From the NCBI GenBank assembly GCA_009760855.2, contig WPIO01000019.1:3483501-3547500 (forward strand): a stretch of 64,000 bases of DNA. Direction: 5' to 3'. Positions within the stretch are counted from its first letter, which is position 1, and every line of letters starts with the position of its first letter. Source of the DNA: Cristatella mucedo. Lineage: Eukaryota; Bryozoa; Phylactolaemata; Cristatellidae. The notes beneath the pieces were generated by a model that made no database searches, had not been told where the DNA came from, and saw only the letters and a program-made list of their open reading frames with translations. This document shows positions 21,630 through 33,607 of the stretch, piece after piece. The position numbers and the translations under genes are program-made.

Positions 21630-22245
21630 CTAGTGCCGTCAAGTCATCCGGTATGTCATGGCGTCAATCAGGAGTGAGTTCCAGGCTTTGGGAGCACACG
21701 AACTAAAGGCGCGTTCGGTCAGCAAAGGATTTGAGGCTGCTCAGAGACACCGCTCAACGACGTCCGAACAAGAGTGGTAGTTACGATGCGTAGTCTCATT
21801 GGGAAATGGTTCGGATTGAGACGGAGAGCAAGAAAATAAAGGCACTTAATTAAAAGGGAGCGACAAAACCTCAAAAGTCTTTACGCTACATAATGAGCAG
21901 CCAATGCAGGTCGGTGAGATGTGGAGTAATATGATAATGCCGAGATGGTTTGGTCCAGCTGTTAAGGAGCTCGCCCGACCAAGGCCTGGCTGAGGTCGTG
22001 GGCTCGAGCCCCGAGGCACATGTGAAGCGCCTGAATAGAGATTTAGTTCTCTTAGGGGGCTATACAAATGAATTATATTTATTTGTTATTATAAAATAAG
22101 GACGTTTACGACAGATAAGCCTAGCTGCAAAGTTCTGCACCAAATATAAGCATCCTATAGTGCACAGGCAGTGAGTGTAACGAGTGAGAGTGTGAGGCAG
22201 CCAGTTACAGAAGTCAAGGCAGGATATTAGAAGCAAGTATATGGA
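21630..22245 (-). mobile_element. L2-type LINE fragment split by a SINE2 insertion
   Basis: Minus-strand C-terminal blocks of L2 (gagtgagttccaggctttgg; agccaatgcaggtcggtgag; cagataagcctagctgcaaa) are interrupted at 21943-22078 by a SINE2. The L2 is therefore older than the SINE2. Confidence 0.8.
21943..22078 (+). repeat. SINE2 copy (tRNA head, L2-like tail)
   Basis: Starts with a tRNA-like head (ggtttggtccagctgttaag), then box B within gggctcgagccccgag. The 3' half reads gtgaagcgcctgaatagaga, ctcttagggggctatacaaa and tgaatta, which parallels the L2 3' end block by block. Inserted in an L2 copy of opposite orientation. Confidence 0.85.
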
Positions 22246-22857
22246 AAAACTTGGCTTCAGGATAGCGCAAACCCACAAAAGTCTTTTAAAATTTACTTTC
22301 TAAACAGCTCGTTAGGTCCGCAACGCCGGGATTACTTAAGAGCAATCAAATTTTATGACACGCTCATCGTGGTTCCAGATAAAGAAACAGGCATTATGTG
22401 AGACGTGCTAAAACGCTTTTATGAGCAACTGAGATTAGGGCTCAAATTGAGCTTTAGGTTTTGACGAATTTACGTTACTTGCACACGCGTCTCAAATGGT
22501 CACTTGCAAGTGACATTTTCTCAAGTAAATAGTATATAGACTTCACGTGAGGCTTTTATTTGAAGGCAATTATTGCAAAGTCATCCTTAGAGCCAGATCA
22601 GTAGGAGACTCTTAACGACGTCGATAAGACTCGACCATTTTGGTGCATGTGCAGAAATCATACGTATCACACATTTGTCTTTACGAAAACAAGTCGGTGG
22701 TTTAGGAAAGACGCTGACTACCCGATTTGTTGCAAGTTATCCTGAAAATTCAAATTCTGCTGACAACTTTTCAAATTATTTGCAAATCGAAAAGGGCTGC
22801 CAACTCTGCCGTCACACGTTTGTCGCATTTTCATACTGCTTTCAAGGATTGCTTTAA

Positions 22858-23612
22858 CATTGCTAAAATTCGGGCTTTTTTAGACAGGGATACCGCGGCT
22901 AAATTGGTCCATGCATTTGCGATATCCCGTCAAGACTTCTGCAACTCTGTAACTTCTGTAACTGCTTGCTGGTCAACTGACCTGTGCACTCAGGCGTTAA
23001 CCGCTGGTGCAAAACTCTGCAGCCAGGCTTGTCTGTCGTGAACGTCGCAGTTGCCACATCACACCACTTCTCGCCGACCTGCAGTGGCTCCCAGTCAAGC
23101 AACGCATCGACTTCAAAGTTTTGTCGCTCACTTTTAGGTCCCTTCATTCTTTGGTTTCAGCCTATCTATCATATCTACTACCCCACCAGGCTAAGCATCG
23201 CTTTTCGGAATCTAACCGTTTACCCATACCTCGTACAAATCTCAAATTATTTGGAGATAGTGCCTTTTGTTCGTATGCTCCCGAAGCCTGGCACTTACTC
23301 CTGGCTTGCTTCACGATTTGTCCTGACTTGTCCTTACTTAAAAAGAAACTAAAAATGCATCTCTATGACAGCACTTAGTGGCGTCCCTGTGATTCGTTCT
23401 TTATGTGCTTATGCATGCTGATACTGTGCGTGCTGCCACTAACCAAATTGGCATTCTGACCCTGTGCACGTTACCCCTAACCATGTTATTCCTGTTGTTT
23501 TGTTGAGCACGCTACCACTAACCATTCGATCGTGTTTCCTGTGTAGCAAGTGTAAAGTGCCTAGAAAGAGCTCCTCAGAGGGTGCTAGATAGGAAATGCA
23601 TTATTATTATTA
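22858..23612 (+). mobile_element. L2-type LINE, 5'-truncated
   Basis: C-terminal ORF2 region with frameshifts: the block AKLVHAFAISRQDFCNS, then [20 protein letters not shown] and [19 protein letters not shown]. The 3' UTR contains gtaaagtgcctagaaagagc and ends in an ATT run at 23600-23612. A dead copy. Confidence 0.88.
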
Positions 23613-24188
23613 TCAAGCAAACCACTGGTTGTATGCAGTCTCTTCCACAGATATTTTTACATGAACTAAATCGACAAATTCTAGCTACTCGAAGGCGTAT
23701 CTAATCTAAGGAATATTACCTTACCAACACACAGCGACGTGGGTGCGAAGCTGACAGGAATCTGTTAGCAATACGTAAGTCTTGATGTAATCACTGAAAA
23801 CGCCATAGCGGTAAACCACAAAGCTTCTCCAGAGGTCTTCTCAAGAGATATCATCCAACGCGAATGACATTCAATTCTTGATTAGAACCGAAATTAAACA
23901 CCACCTTTTGCCAGTACTGGGTTCGGATAGTGCTACAATTAGCCAAGGCTAATCAGTACCAAGCACCAACAGCAATCACACGTCTGCATACGATCCACTC
24001 CCATTGTATAACAGCAATTCTAGCGTTCAGCAGTACGTTTCGGATCTTGATCGATTTCATTCTTAGCCTGGGCGTTACTCCTCACGCTTCAGTTCATAAA
24101 TGCACCGTGCCGGCCTACTTTAGCCAGCGCGATTGGTCTAAGCTAAAGAAGCACTTGAGTTCTTCAGTACCATTCAACTACTATTTAG
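23613..24188. other. no gene seen upstream of the 24.26-kb ORF
   Basis: AT-rich. One 90-codon frame at 23930-24202 on the + strand has no recognisable motif. The frame of the 24261 ORF is closed by a TAG just upstream of 24190. Confidence 0.4.
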
Positions 24189-24260
24189 CTTCACGGCTTT
24201 GAACGAATAGACATTACGGCAAAGCAAAGCCGACTTCAATCGGACCAGCAAAGCCTCTCG

Positions 24261-25070
24261 ATGGCCTCTTCAGCGACCACTCTGTCCAAGCCCGTGCAAA
24301 CCAGATTCTGGCTAACCGTAGAACCGGAATGGATCGAAGCGTACGTAAGCACAAACCGCCTGGCTTCGCCTGGAACTGTTACTGCCACTGCAGCATCAGC
24401 CCTTTTCCTTCTGGCAATGTGCATCGGCTGGCTGAAAGCCGTTGTAGGTGCCACTTGCTGTCCCTCAGTGGGTAGCTGGGGATTGTGCCTCTTCCGAAGG
24501 CATCACAGAATACCAAACTATTATGAGTGGTGGCTCCAAGAATCGCCAGTTGAATACGATACAGAAGGCGAGCCAGTTCATCCCGTTTCCTTACAGAAGG
24601 TGGTTCGCACTATGTCACATCGAAGGGAATTTGTTTTAAACTTGTTATTCTGCTTCTATGCACCGTTTGTGGCCATCCACTGGACGTACATGCATAGTCA
24701 GGCATATCTCAAACGAAATTTATGGAGCAAGTATAGGAATAAGCTACTGTTCTCATCGGATGCAGTCCTGGGCCCTAGAGCCCGACAGAGGCTTCTACAT
24801 GGAGACCTGAACAAGCAACCTCATATCAATGAAGATTCGGTTGCCATCCTCATAGCACACTATGACCTAAAGGCCAATCAGCCAAACAAGGTTTTATCGC
24901 CTGAGTCTACAACATACTTAACAGCTCTGCCCGAGCTCATAGCAGTCGGAACTAACAAACCAGGATTGTCATCAAGCTACAATCTTGCCCACGTAATCCG
25001 TAAGTATAGAGATAGTAAATTACGGCTAAAACAGAAACATAGGCACCATCTCCAGCTTCAAAGCCAATAA
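24261..25070 (+). CDS. unidentified 269-aa protein with two hydrophobic segments
   Basis: The longest ORF here that is not a repeat or LINE. It starts at ATGG (context cctctcgATGG) and ends in two consecutive stops. Residues ~39-62 (ALFLLAMCIGWLKAVV core) and ~124-142 (FVLNLLFCFYAPFVAIHWTY) are likely membrane segments. Between them lie a Cys-rich patch (C66, C67, C76) and the aromatic stretch NYYEWW near 87-91. The C-terminus is basic and His/Gln-rich. I recognise no family. It converges with LSM1 with ~870 bp between stops. It may be a single-exon gene, one exon of a larger gene, or part of an unrecognised element; smaller + strand frames follow at 25082 and 25466. Confidence 0.45.
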   Translation: MASSATTLSKPVQTRFWLTVEPEWIEAYVSTNRLASPGTVTATAASALFLLAMCIGWLKAVVGATCCPSVGSWGLCLFRRHHRIPNYYEWWLQESPVEYDTEGEPVHPVSLQKVVRTMSHRREFVLNLLFCFYAPFVAIHWTYMHSQAYLKRNLWSKYRNKLLFSSDAVLGPRARQRLLHGDLNKQPHINEDSVAILIAHYDLKANQPNKVLSPESTTYLTALPELIAVGTNKPGLSSSYNLAHVIRKYRDSKLRLKQKHRHHLQLQSQ

Positions 25071-25937
25071 TAGGTCAGCTGATGCAGACTCGAACTACAA
25101 CTGTGCCAGATGGACGTTGCATAAAAAGAAAACAGCGCATATGGAGTATAGACGAGCTGACAAAACGCCAAGTAGGAATGTGCAAGGGAATCATTCGACA
25201 GTGCTTCACCGCTGTTAACACTTTTTTGCAGTTCTGTCGGTATCACAAGGTTGAAAGTGGCACTTACAGTGCAAAAAGCTTGACCAAGGGTCTCACCACC
25301 GGTCACAAGTTTAAACACTCCAGATGCGAACAATTCACGTGAGAAAATGCCTACAACTTTCTTGGAACCACCTCACGGTATCGTGTACTATTAGAGACAG
25401 AGCGACGAATCGAGCGAGCATTCCGAGCCTGGTCAAAGGCTACACGTCGAAAGTTAACGCCTGTTTTGCTTCTTGGCAGTAAAATGGCGAAGATTCGCTT
25501 ACCCGAGGATTTTGTAAGGGCACAGTTCACGATGTTGGCAAAGCTCATGCATGCCCACGCAGGTAGCATCGGGTGCGCACAACAACACAGCATTTCCTAT
25601 TTTTTGGCAACTATTTGGTTCTATATCGTAGTCGTCGGTATACGAACACACTCCACGTCCATGTGCAGCAGGCTGGTACACCAAGGTAAGCAACTAGTCT
25701 AGCACAACGATAGCAGTGTTCAATCGACGTGCCCAAGAAGCTGCACAACAGCTTTCGAGTCAGCTGGCCGCACAGCTTCCACAGAGCTTTGAGCCGCACT
25801 GGGCCGAAGACAGGTAATGGGTAATGGGCACCGGCCAGTGGTCAGTGCGCCGAGGTCTGAAACCGGCCTAACCACGGCCAGGCCGACAGAGTCCAGCGAT
25901 GCGAGTTGCAGCAGCCAGCGCAGCACGATGCATCGCT
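25071..25937. other. spacer between the 24.26-kb ORF and LSM1
   Basis: Holds + strand frames of 86 codons (25082-25342) and 78 codons (25466-25702) without recognised motifs, and the LSM1 3' UTR on the minus strand. No clear AATAAA for LSM1 was found close to its stop. Confidence 0.4.
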
Positions 25938-26111
25938 TCAGAATTCCTCCTGCATGGTCTCGAGGTGTGAGTGGGTCAGGCCTCGTTCTCGCAGCGCCCT
26001 CTGCCGGCGCTCGTCGTCCTGCTGCTTCTTGAGCTGCTCCTCGCGCTGCATCTCGAGGATCTGATCGATGGGCAGGGACTCAAAGTTCTGCAGCTCCTCC
26101 TTCCTTGCGTC
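25938..26111 (-). CDS. LSM1: LSM1 coding exon 4 (terminal)
   Basis: Acceptor ctgcggatctatag is preceded by a C-rich polypyrimidine tract. It encodes residues 78-134, the LSm1-specific C-terminal extension, ending HLETMQEEF and TGA at 25940-25938. Confidence 0.95.
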   Translation of the reverse strand, partial: DARKEELQNFESLPIDQILEMQREEQLKKQQDDERRQRALRERGLTHSHLETMQEEF

Positions 26112-29100
26112 CTATAGATCCGCAGGGGGGGGGGAGGGAGGGAAAATAAATAAGCTGCCGAAACTCGGCCGTTGCCCTTACCAGCCACCTGCGCCGAGTC
26201 AGCACCGATGCTCTCACTAGACGAGCACACGCGCACGAGTAGCCTGAGCATCAAGTAACCAACCTCTGCATGCCTAAACCACACAGTTAGTAACTGAAAA
26301 CTAATTCTGTAGCTAAAGCCAAGCAAACCTGCAAACTTAAATGCTCACAGATGAAAAAGTACGAAACCAATGCTGTTTGCTCACGAAAAAGAGACCCGAA
26401 ATGCAGCACTGCCCCAAAATGCCAATTGTTTGAGGTGCTCTCTAAACATGAAGTCAAATCTAGTAACAGAGTCAGACGACTGCTTGACAGGATGACACGG
26501 GAGGAGGTTCATTTAAACCTAGCCTACCAGCACAGGGCCATAATTCGCTATAGCTCTTCACATACAAAATGGTTCAGTCTAGCAAGATCGGGAGCCAAAT
26601 GTAACAGAATTCCTTTATGCCAAGTCACTGTTCAAGGTTGATATTTAGATGGACGAGTTCGTTTGATATACACTATAAACAAACGTGGTTATTTAGGATA
26701 CTGTTAGAGCTCTAGTCTTCCATTTTTAGGAATCTTGGAAAATTAGTCGGCGTTTTAACTTTTAACTGACTCTTTAGGTAAGTAAACGGATTTTTAGCTT
26801 ATTTAACAGCCTCAATATATAGCGGTAGAAGAGCCTTATCGGTTAAACCATCGCCTATAGTAGGCAATAAAGAATTGCCGAATGCGGGACTCAGATCCAC
26901 GAAGGGGTCTGTGAAGTGGAAGCACCTAAGCCCTAGGCTGAGGCCCAGCGGATACACCCATGGGCCGATTCAATGGATCTTCACCAATGAGGCCAGTGGC
27001 ACTTTATTTCTACTAGTTGAGTTAGAATCACGGGCAATAAATATGCAAACACATTCCCTTATTATGACGCATGTACATGCTTATGACTGCTTGAAACCAT
27101 GGTTATTTATGGAAAATAATAATAATAATACATTTGTATAGCACCCTCAGAGAACTCTTCTCTTTCTAGGCACTTTATATTTGTTGCACATGAAGCATGA
27201 CCGAATGGTTAATGGTAGCATGCTCAATGACAACAAGCATAGCATGCTTAGAGGTGACATGCATAGGGTCAGCATGCAAATATGGTTAGTGGCAGCAGGT
27301 ACAGTGTCAGCACGCATAGCCACACAAAGGACGAATCCCATGGACCCACTAAATGCTGTGACAAAAAGATGCGTTTTGGCTTCTTTTTAAATGTCGTCAA
27401 GTCAGGGGATGTTTAAACGCAAGTCGGGAGTGAGTTCCAGGCTTTAGGAGCATACGAAATAAAGGTGCGGTCTCCAAAGGATTTGAAATTGTACATGCAT
27501 TGCTTGACTAGTAGCCAGTGCAGGTCAGCAAGAAGTGGTAAGATGTGGCAACTGAGCTGCTCACGACAGAAAAGCCTGGCTGCAGAGTTTTGCACCATCT
27601 GTACGTGCCTGATTGCACAGAGCTATCAGAACAGCAAGCAATGAGTTACAGAAGTCGAGGCGGGATGTCACAAATTCATGGGCTAATTTAGATGTAGTAT
27701 TACTGTCTAAAATGCTATGGATCTGCAGATTACATGGCGGCTTTCATGCCCTATGAGTTGTCTTTTTAATGATTATGCTGACGCTGCAGGGTTATCAATA
27801 ACTAGGCGAACCTCCTTTACAACAAAAGCAAAGTGCCTAGAAAAACATGTAATTTACTTAGGGTGCGACAAAATATCATTACTATTATTATCCCTCCAGA
27901 TACTTTAACAGTCTAGGTATTCCGAGGACGTGAGAGCATGTTTTTATGTGCGAGCATGGCATTATGCACCTGGTATGCATTATCCACATCCTGCATAAGG
28001 GCAAGCCCGCACAAGCTAGACAAAAGTTACAACCATGGAAAACCCACTAAGCAGAATCCACACACGGATATGGTCACCTCAGGCAAGAACAGTGGGGTAT
28101 GCAAATACGTAGTAGGACCGTCAGCAGGACTCGTCAAGTGTTAGCACATCGAAGCGCCGAGCTGGTTTGGCCCAGTGATTAAAGTGCTCGCCCTGACCAA
28201 GGTCTTGCCGAGATCGTGGGCTCGAGCCCTGTGGCACATGTGAAGCACCTGAATAGAGATTAAGTTCTCTCAGGGCTCTAGACAAATGAATTCTATATTA
28301 CATAAGGAATATCGTGCAGCTACACCGAAAGAAGAATGTGCCATGCTGTCATTGGATTTGTAACCCACAATCTCCGAAACAGATGCAGAGCTACACCAAC
28401 TTACCCATTTCTACATCGATGCTCAAAAAGGCTTAATGCAGCTACTGCACATTCGTCACGTGCACAAAAGAACATTTAATGGAGAAGAAGCAGAACATAA
28501 AAAGAGCTGTATGCCACCATTATCAAAGTAGGTAAGACATAGACATAGGAATCGCAGCTTGCAGCTATTTTGTCAGTAGGCACTGATAGCTGACCTGATC
28601 CATATCTAATTGCACCGAGGCATGAGATGATCGCTGCTTTGGAGGACACTCGTGCATGCGATGATCACAGCTTTAGGGGACAAGCTAAGTCAACCAGCAC
28701 AGTGAAGCAGATCAGCATTTCAAAAGAATGGAAACAGTTGTCAGACAAAGCAGACACTCACGATTTCTCCCAGCAGGACGACATTTTCTCCCCTGATAAG
28801 GAAGACACCACGAGGGATGTCACCATACTTCTTCCCAACGTGAATCCTCTCCACGGTGTTGTGCAAAAGTAAGTTCGCTGCATCAAACACGCAAGCATGT
28901 TAAACAATTCAAGTTACATTGAATAAAAGGTGGAAAAAAATTGAGTCTAGCACAGCATACATAGAGCAACAAACGACAAATATTCTCAATAATGGCAGCC
29001 TATCTTGAGTTCTCAGTCATGAAAAGACTCGTCCAGCAGTGACCAAAAAATGTTTAAACAGGCGACTCCCAGATAAGAGCAGCCTTAAAAGAGCCGGGTG

Positions 29101-32100
29101 CGAGATATTGTGCATCACAGCAATTGCATCAAGCACTTACTACCTAGTAGAGAAAAACCTATCTGACCGAAATCAGACATTTTTCTATAATCATGGAAAG
29201 CATAGGTGTACTTCCATTTCAATTTTCACCCTGATATGTGAAGTATTCGCCAGTTAGGAAATGTAAAAGGCACTAAGCTACATTGAAAATGAGGCTATAT
29301 AAAAGACACAAGAATCCTCAACAACTTCAATCAACATCAGCAACAAAATACTAGCTGATTTAACAGCCTCTTTTTTGAACAGCAGCAGGAGAGCATTAAA
29401 GGCTATCACCACTGCTTGCAGCAGCAATTAAGGACTGACCACGGCAGTATTCGAACTCACGACCTCGTGACAGAGGTCGTGAAGAGCAACTGCATTACCT
29501 AGTGCGCCATTACGGCTCACCGTAACTAGCGTAAGAAGCTTTATGCATGTATCTCGATCTACCAAAGTTCAACAAATTAGGATACAGTGCATGCATTCAT
29601 CATGCATGAGAAATAAAAAAGTAAGATTCGAACCCTTATGCCTCAAAAGACGAAGAATAAAAAATTTGACTACAAGATAGCACTGCCTCACATTGCACAT
29701 TAGGGCAAATATAGGGGCATACGAACGGTGGCAACATTGGGAACTAAATAATTCAGGCAAATTAAAAGAGTGATCACCAATTAAATCCAGGAAATAAACA
29801 GAAATACAAGCAACTGATATTTTGACTGGCTAAAATGCTCACATGCTACCCCTAAAATTGATGCCCAAACCAAAGCAGCCACAAGAAATGCAATGAGAAA
29901 TGCGCCCGTAAGCAGCTTCTAAGCACAAGTGTTTCCTAAAAATCTTGCGAGCGATAAGCATGCCCAATTTCGGCCAAATACGTTCAAAACAGTTGTTTTT
30001 CAATGCTGACCCAGTAAATAACCATGCACCAGAGCCGTTAGCCCAATTCATAGTAAGTAATGCCAAACTCCCTCAATGGGTAACACAACAACGTAGCAAC
30101 GACTGAGCTACTTATGATGCCAACCAGAAACCTCAAACGAATGGGATACAAAGACAGTACTGCAGCTGATAGGGGACCTGACCTTTTTCCCAAACCCGGA
30201 GAGCTAGGCGTACATGATCTTGTGGCATAAACATTTTACATTATACTCCATGTCATATTGATCATTTGCACGGTTTATAAAGTTATCTACATTTCCTATG
30301 TATACAGTTGGATCAGATGACTGCCCGTGAACCTGATGGATCAGATTAAAACCCGTGAACCTGAGCATGCTAACAGAAATGCAGAGCACTCATTTGCCAG
30401 CTGACGAAGCAAACCAGCACCACTCAAAGTGACACGTGGTTTACGCATGCCTGGCACTGCCGAGACTTAGTCAAATCCAACTCACTGCCGTGCATGTGCC
30501 GAAGCAGGACCAAATACCGATACAGCATTGTCTTCTCTTTCTAAGTATAGATCGAATTCCGTCACAGCTTTATGTGCTTATGATAGATGCTTTATGCTAT
30601 ATGTGCTTTAGACTGCCGATTCAACCACTTTAAATTTGTTTACATGCATATCTCATAACACGGAATTCACCCACAGCAGTAGCCATCAAAAATGCTTCGC
30701 ATACGCATTGCTACAGACCATATGAAGAGCCAAGCCTCCTAATCCAACCTCATGCTAAGAATGTCTTATCAAAAGGAATTGGGTTTTATTGCCGTTTAGC
30801 GGAAGAAAATCGACCCACATCCAGGATCGAAAGTCTGAAAGGCAGGCACTCAGTTTATCGGTTGCTGAAGCTGACTCCGATGGTTTAAATGACAAGTAGA
30901 AATGGGTAGCATCAGCATACAAGTGCCACCCTGGTTTGGCTCAGGGGTTAAGGTGCTGGCCTTTAACGACCAAGGTCGTGGGCTCGAGCCCTGAGGCACA
31001 TATGAAGCACCTGGGTATAGATTAAGTTCTATTAAGGCCATACACAATTTAATGTTTTGTTTTTTTAAATTTTTATAGCCGATTCTATGGGCCCAGATCA
31101 CTTTTCCGAGTGGCTGGGTATAAATGGTGAACAGAAAAAGACCATGAACTGACCCTTGTTAAACTCCACAAGTGCCGGGCCTGCTGGACTAGCCATTAGA
31201 CCTCTGCAATCATCATGATAACAATGGTTACTGGTAATCCGACGAGCCTACAAAGTATGGAGTACCCAAGGATCTGTTCCGTGTCTACCAAAGTTTACAA
31301 TCCATACTGCCTCTCTCATCGATGCCATCGCCAAGAACATCATTGGCTCTCTACACGCACGGGTGACACTCAGCTCACCCAAACATTGAGCTTCACTGCC
31401 TTCAAGAAATTAGTACTCTCACCTTTCTTACACCTTACACTGCCGACATTAGTGCTCGGACAGCAGCTAACTTTTTAAGCTTAACGATGACAAGACCAGA
31501 CTATTACTGTGGACAAACATAGAATCTCTTTGAAACTGGAAAGACCCAGCCCCAAGATTTGGCTTAGCCAGAATATCTCTTAACCCCCCCCCCTCCCGAT
31601 TGAACTCTGGACGTCCTATTAAATACGACCCTTCTTTGGATGACCGCAAAGATGTTTTCACATGAAGTTATCACAGACAAATTGGGTCGATGCATTTATG
31701 ATATCCCGTCATGACTTCTGCAACTCTTGACTCCCAGGGTTTAAGGGCCACGATAGCCCAGGAAGTAAGGTGCTCTTCACGACCGAGGTCGCAGGTTGGA
31801 ATCCTGCAGTGGGTATTCTTTTAATGCCAACTGCAAGTGGTGGTGATAGCGGTTAAGGCTCTTCTGCTGCTAGACACGCGAGACTGTTAAATCAGCTAAT
31901 ATTTTTCTTGCCTTTGCAATAACATACAGATGTGCATACACAGGCATCGATTTGCTGCTGTCCTGCATAGCCAACATAATAAATATGCCCTTAGTGTTAG
32001 GTTTTGTCCCTGCAATTTTCAAAAAAAGCTGCTGTTAGGCCACTCAGAAAAGGCAACAACTGACCACACAAACTTGAGCAACTTCCACCAATCTCCCAAC

Positions 32101-33521
32101 TAATACCTCCATCAAAAACACTGGAACAAGTAGTGGCAGACCGGTTAAACACTCTAAGATCAAAACTTCAAACCTAGCATGTTGCAGTCAGGTTTTTTAG
32201 AGCCCATTACTCCTCAGAGTCCGGACTGATGCTAGTGTATAACAATTTTCTCTGGAATGCAAACCAAGGGCGACTCTCTGTGCGTGAATGTTTTGCTAAA
32301 TATTTCGGGAGGCGATGATACTATTGACCATCAAGTCTTTCTCGGGTGCCTCTAGCATCTAGCCTCGAGCACCTCGCCTGGGGATCATTGGCTCAGTGCA
32401 CTGCAATGATTTAGGTCCTATTTCAGAGTGGGAGAGACTCGTGAGAGCATTGATGCCCATGGGCAGTAGTAATCTAAGGATCCTCTAAATTATGGGGTCC
32501 ACCCAGTGATCTGTGCTTGGTCAAACTCTTTTCACAATATATATACCTAATGCCATTGTAATTGCTAAGCATTATATAGGATTTAACTTTCATGCAAATA
32601 AACTACTTTTAAAGTAAAAGCACTTACGAATCCAATGTGGCACTGATGCAGTATTCTACCCACTCGCCTAATCAGAACCCATACAACGTTTATAGGACGA
32701 TATCGACCGGCAGCTAAGGCAGGTGTTCGACCTACTTCAGCAGCCGACCTTTTCAGTAAAATTCAGTCTTTGTGGAATGTGCTACGAAAGACGAGACTCG
32801 GCAGAAGCTTGTGGCTTCTATGCCTCGCCAGATAAAGGAGGTCATTAGGAATCATGATGGGCGACATCATAATAAGTGCATACTTACTAATTGTATGTGT
32901 TTGTTTATGGGCAGCCAGTAACTATTTTTATAGGCTTCAGGACACTTTAGTCTACCTGGCATCGCAGAAAATCCTTCTAGTACTCGAACAGAGTAGCAGC
33001 CAAAGCAGCCAAAGCAGCTGCAGCCGTACTGCAGATGTTTTGCAAATGAGTGCAGCTGTGCCTCTAGCTGACCACAAATCCTTTGGAGATGTGCCTTTAG
33101 TTTGTATGCTTGCAGAGCTTGGAGCTCACTCCCGACTGCCATCATACGACATCCTTAACATAACTACACTAAAAAAATCTAAAAATGTATCTGCTCTTTC
33201 CAGCATTTTCTGGGTCCGTGTGAATTATCTGTTTGCTTAAGCTTGCTGAGGCTGTGCATGTTATCACTTAATAATTGACATGCTTCCTTCACAGCACATG
33301 TAAAGTGCTTAGAAATTTAATTCTCTTAGGATGCTCTACAAGTCTTTTTATTATTATTATTATTATTATTCTCTTATCTGCACTGGCTCCCCAACAATCG
33401 CACCGGCTTCAAAGTTCTACCGCATACTTTTTTAAGTCACTTCATTCTCTTGATCTGGCTTACCTACTTACTCCTAGAGTGTCTGTTGCACCCCTTACTC
33501 GGCTGCCAAGTCGTATAGTCG

Positions 33522-33607
<86 letters not shown>

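Larger units (their letters stand above)
26112..28761 (-). other. LSM1 intron 3
   Basis: 2.65-kb intron holding a SINE1 copy, two L2 fragments and a SINE2, with no other exon seen. Confidence 0.85.
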
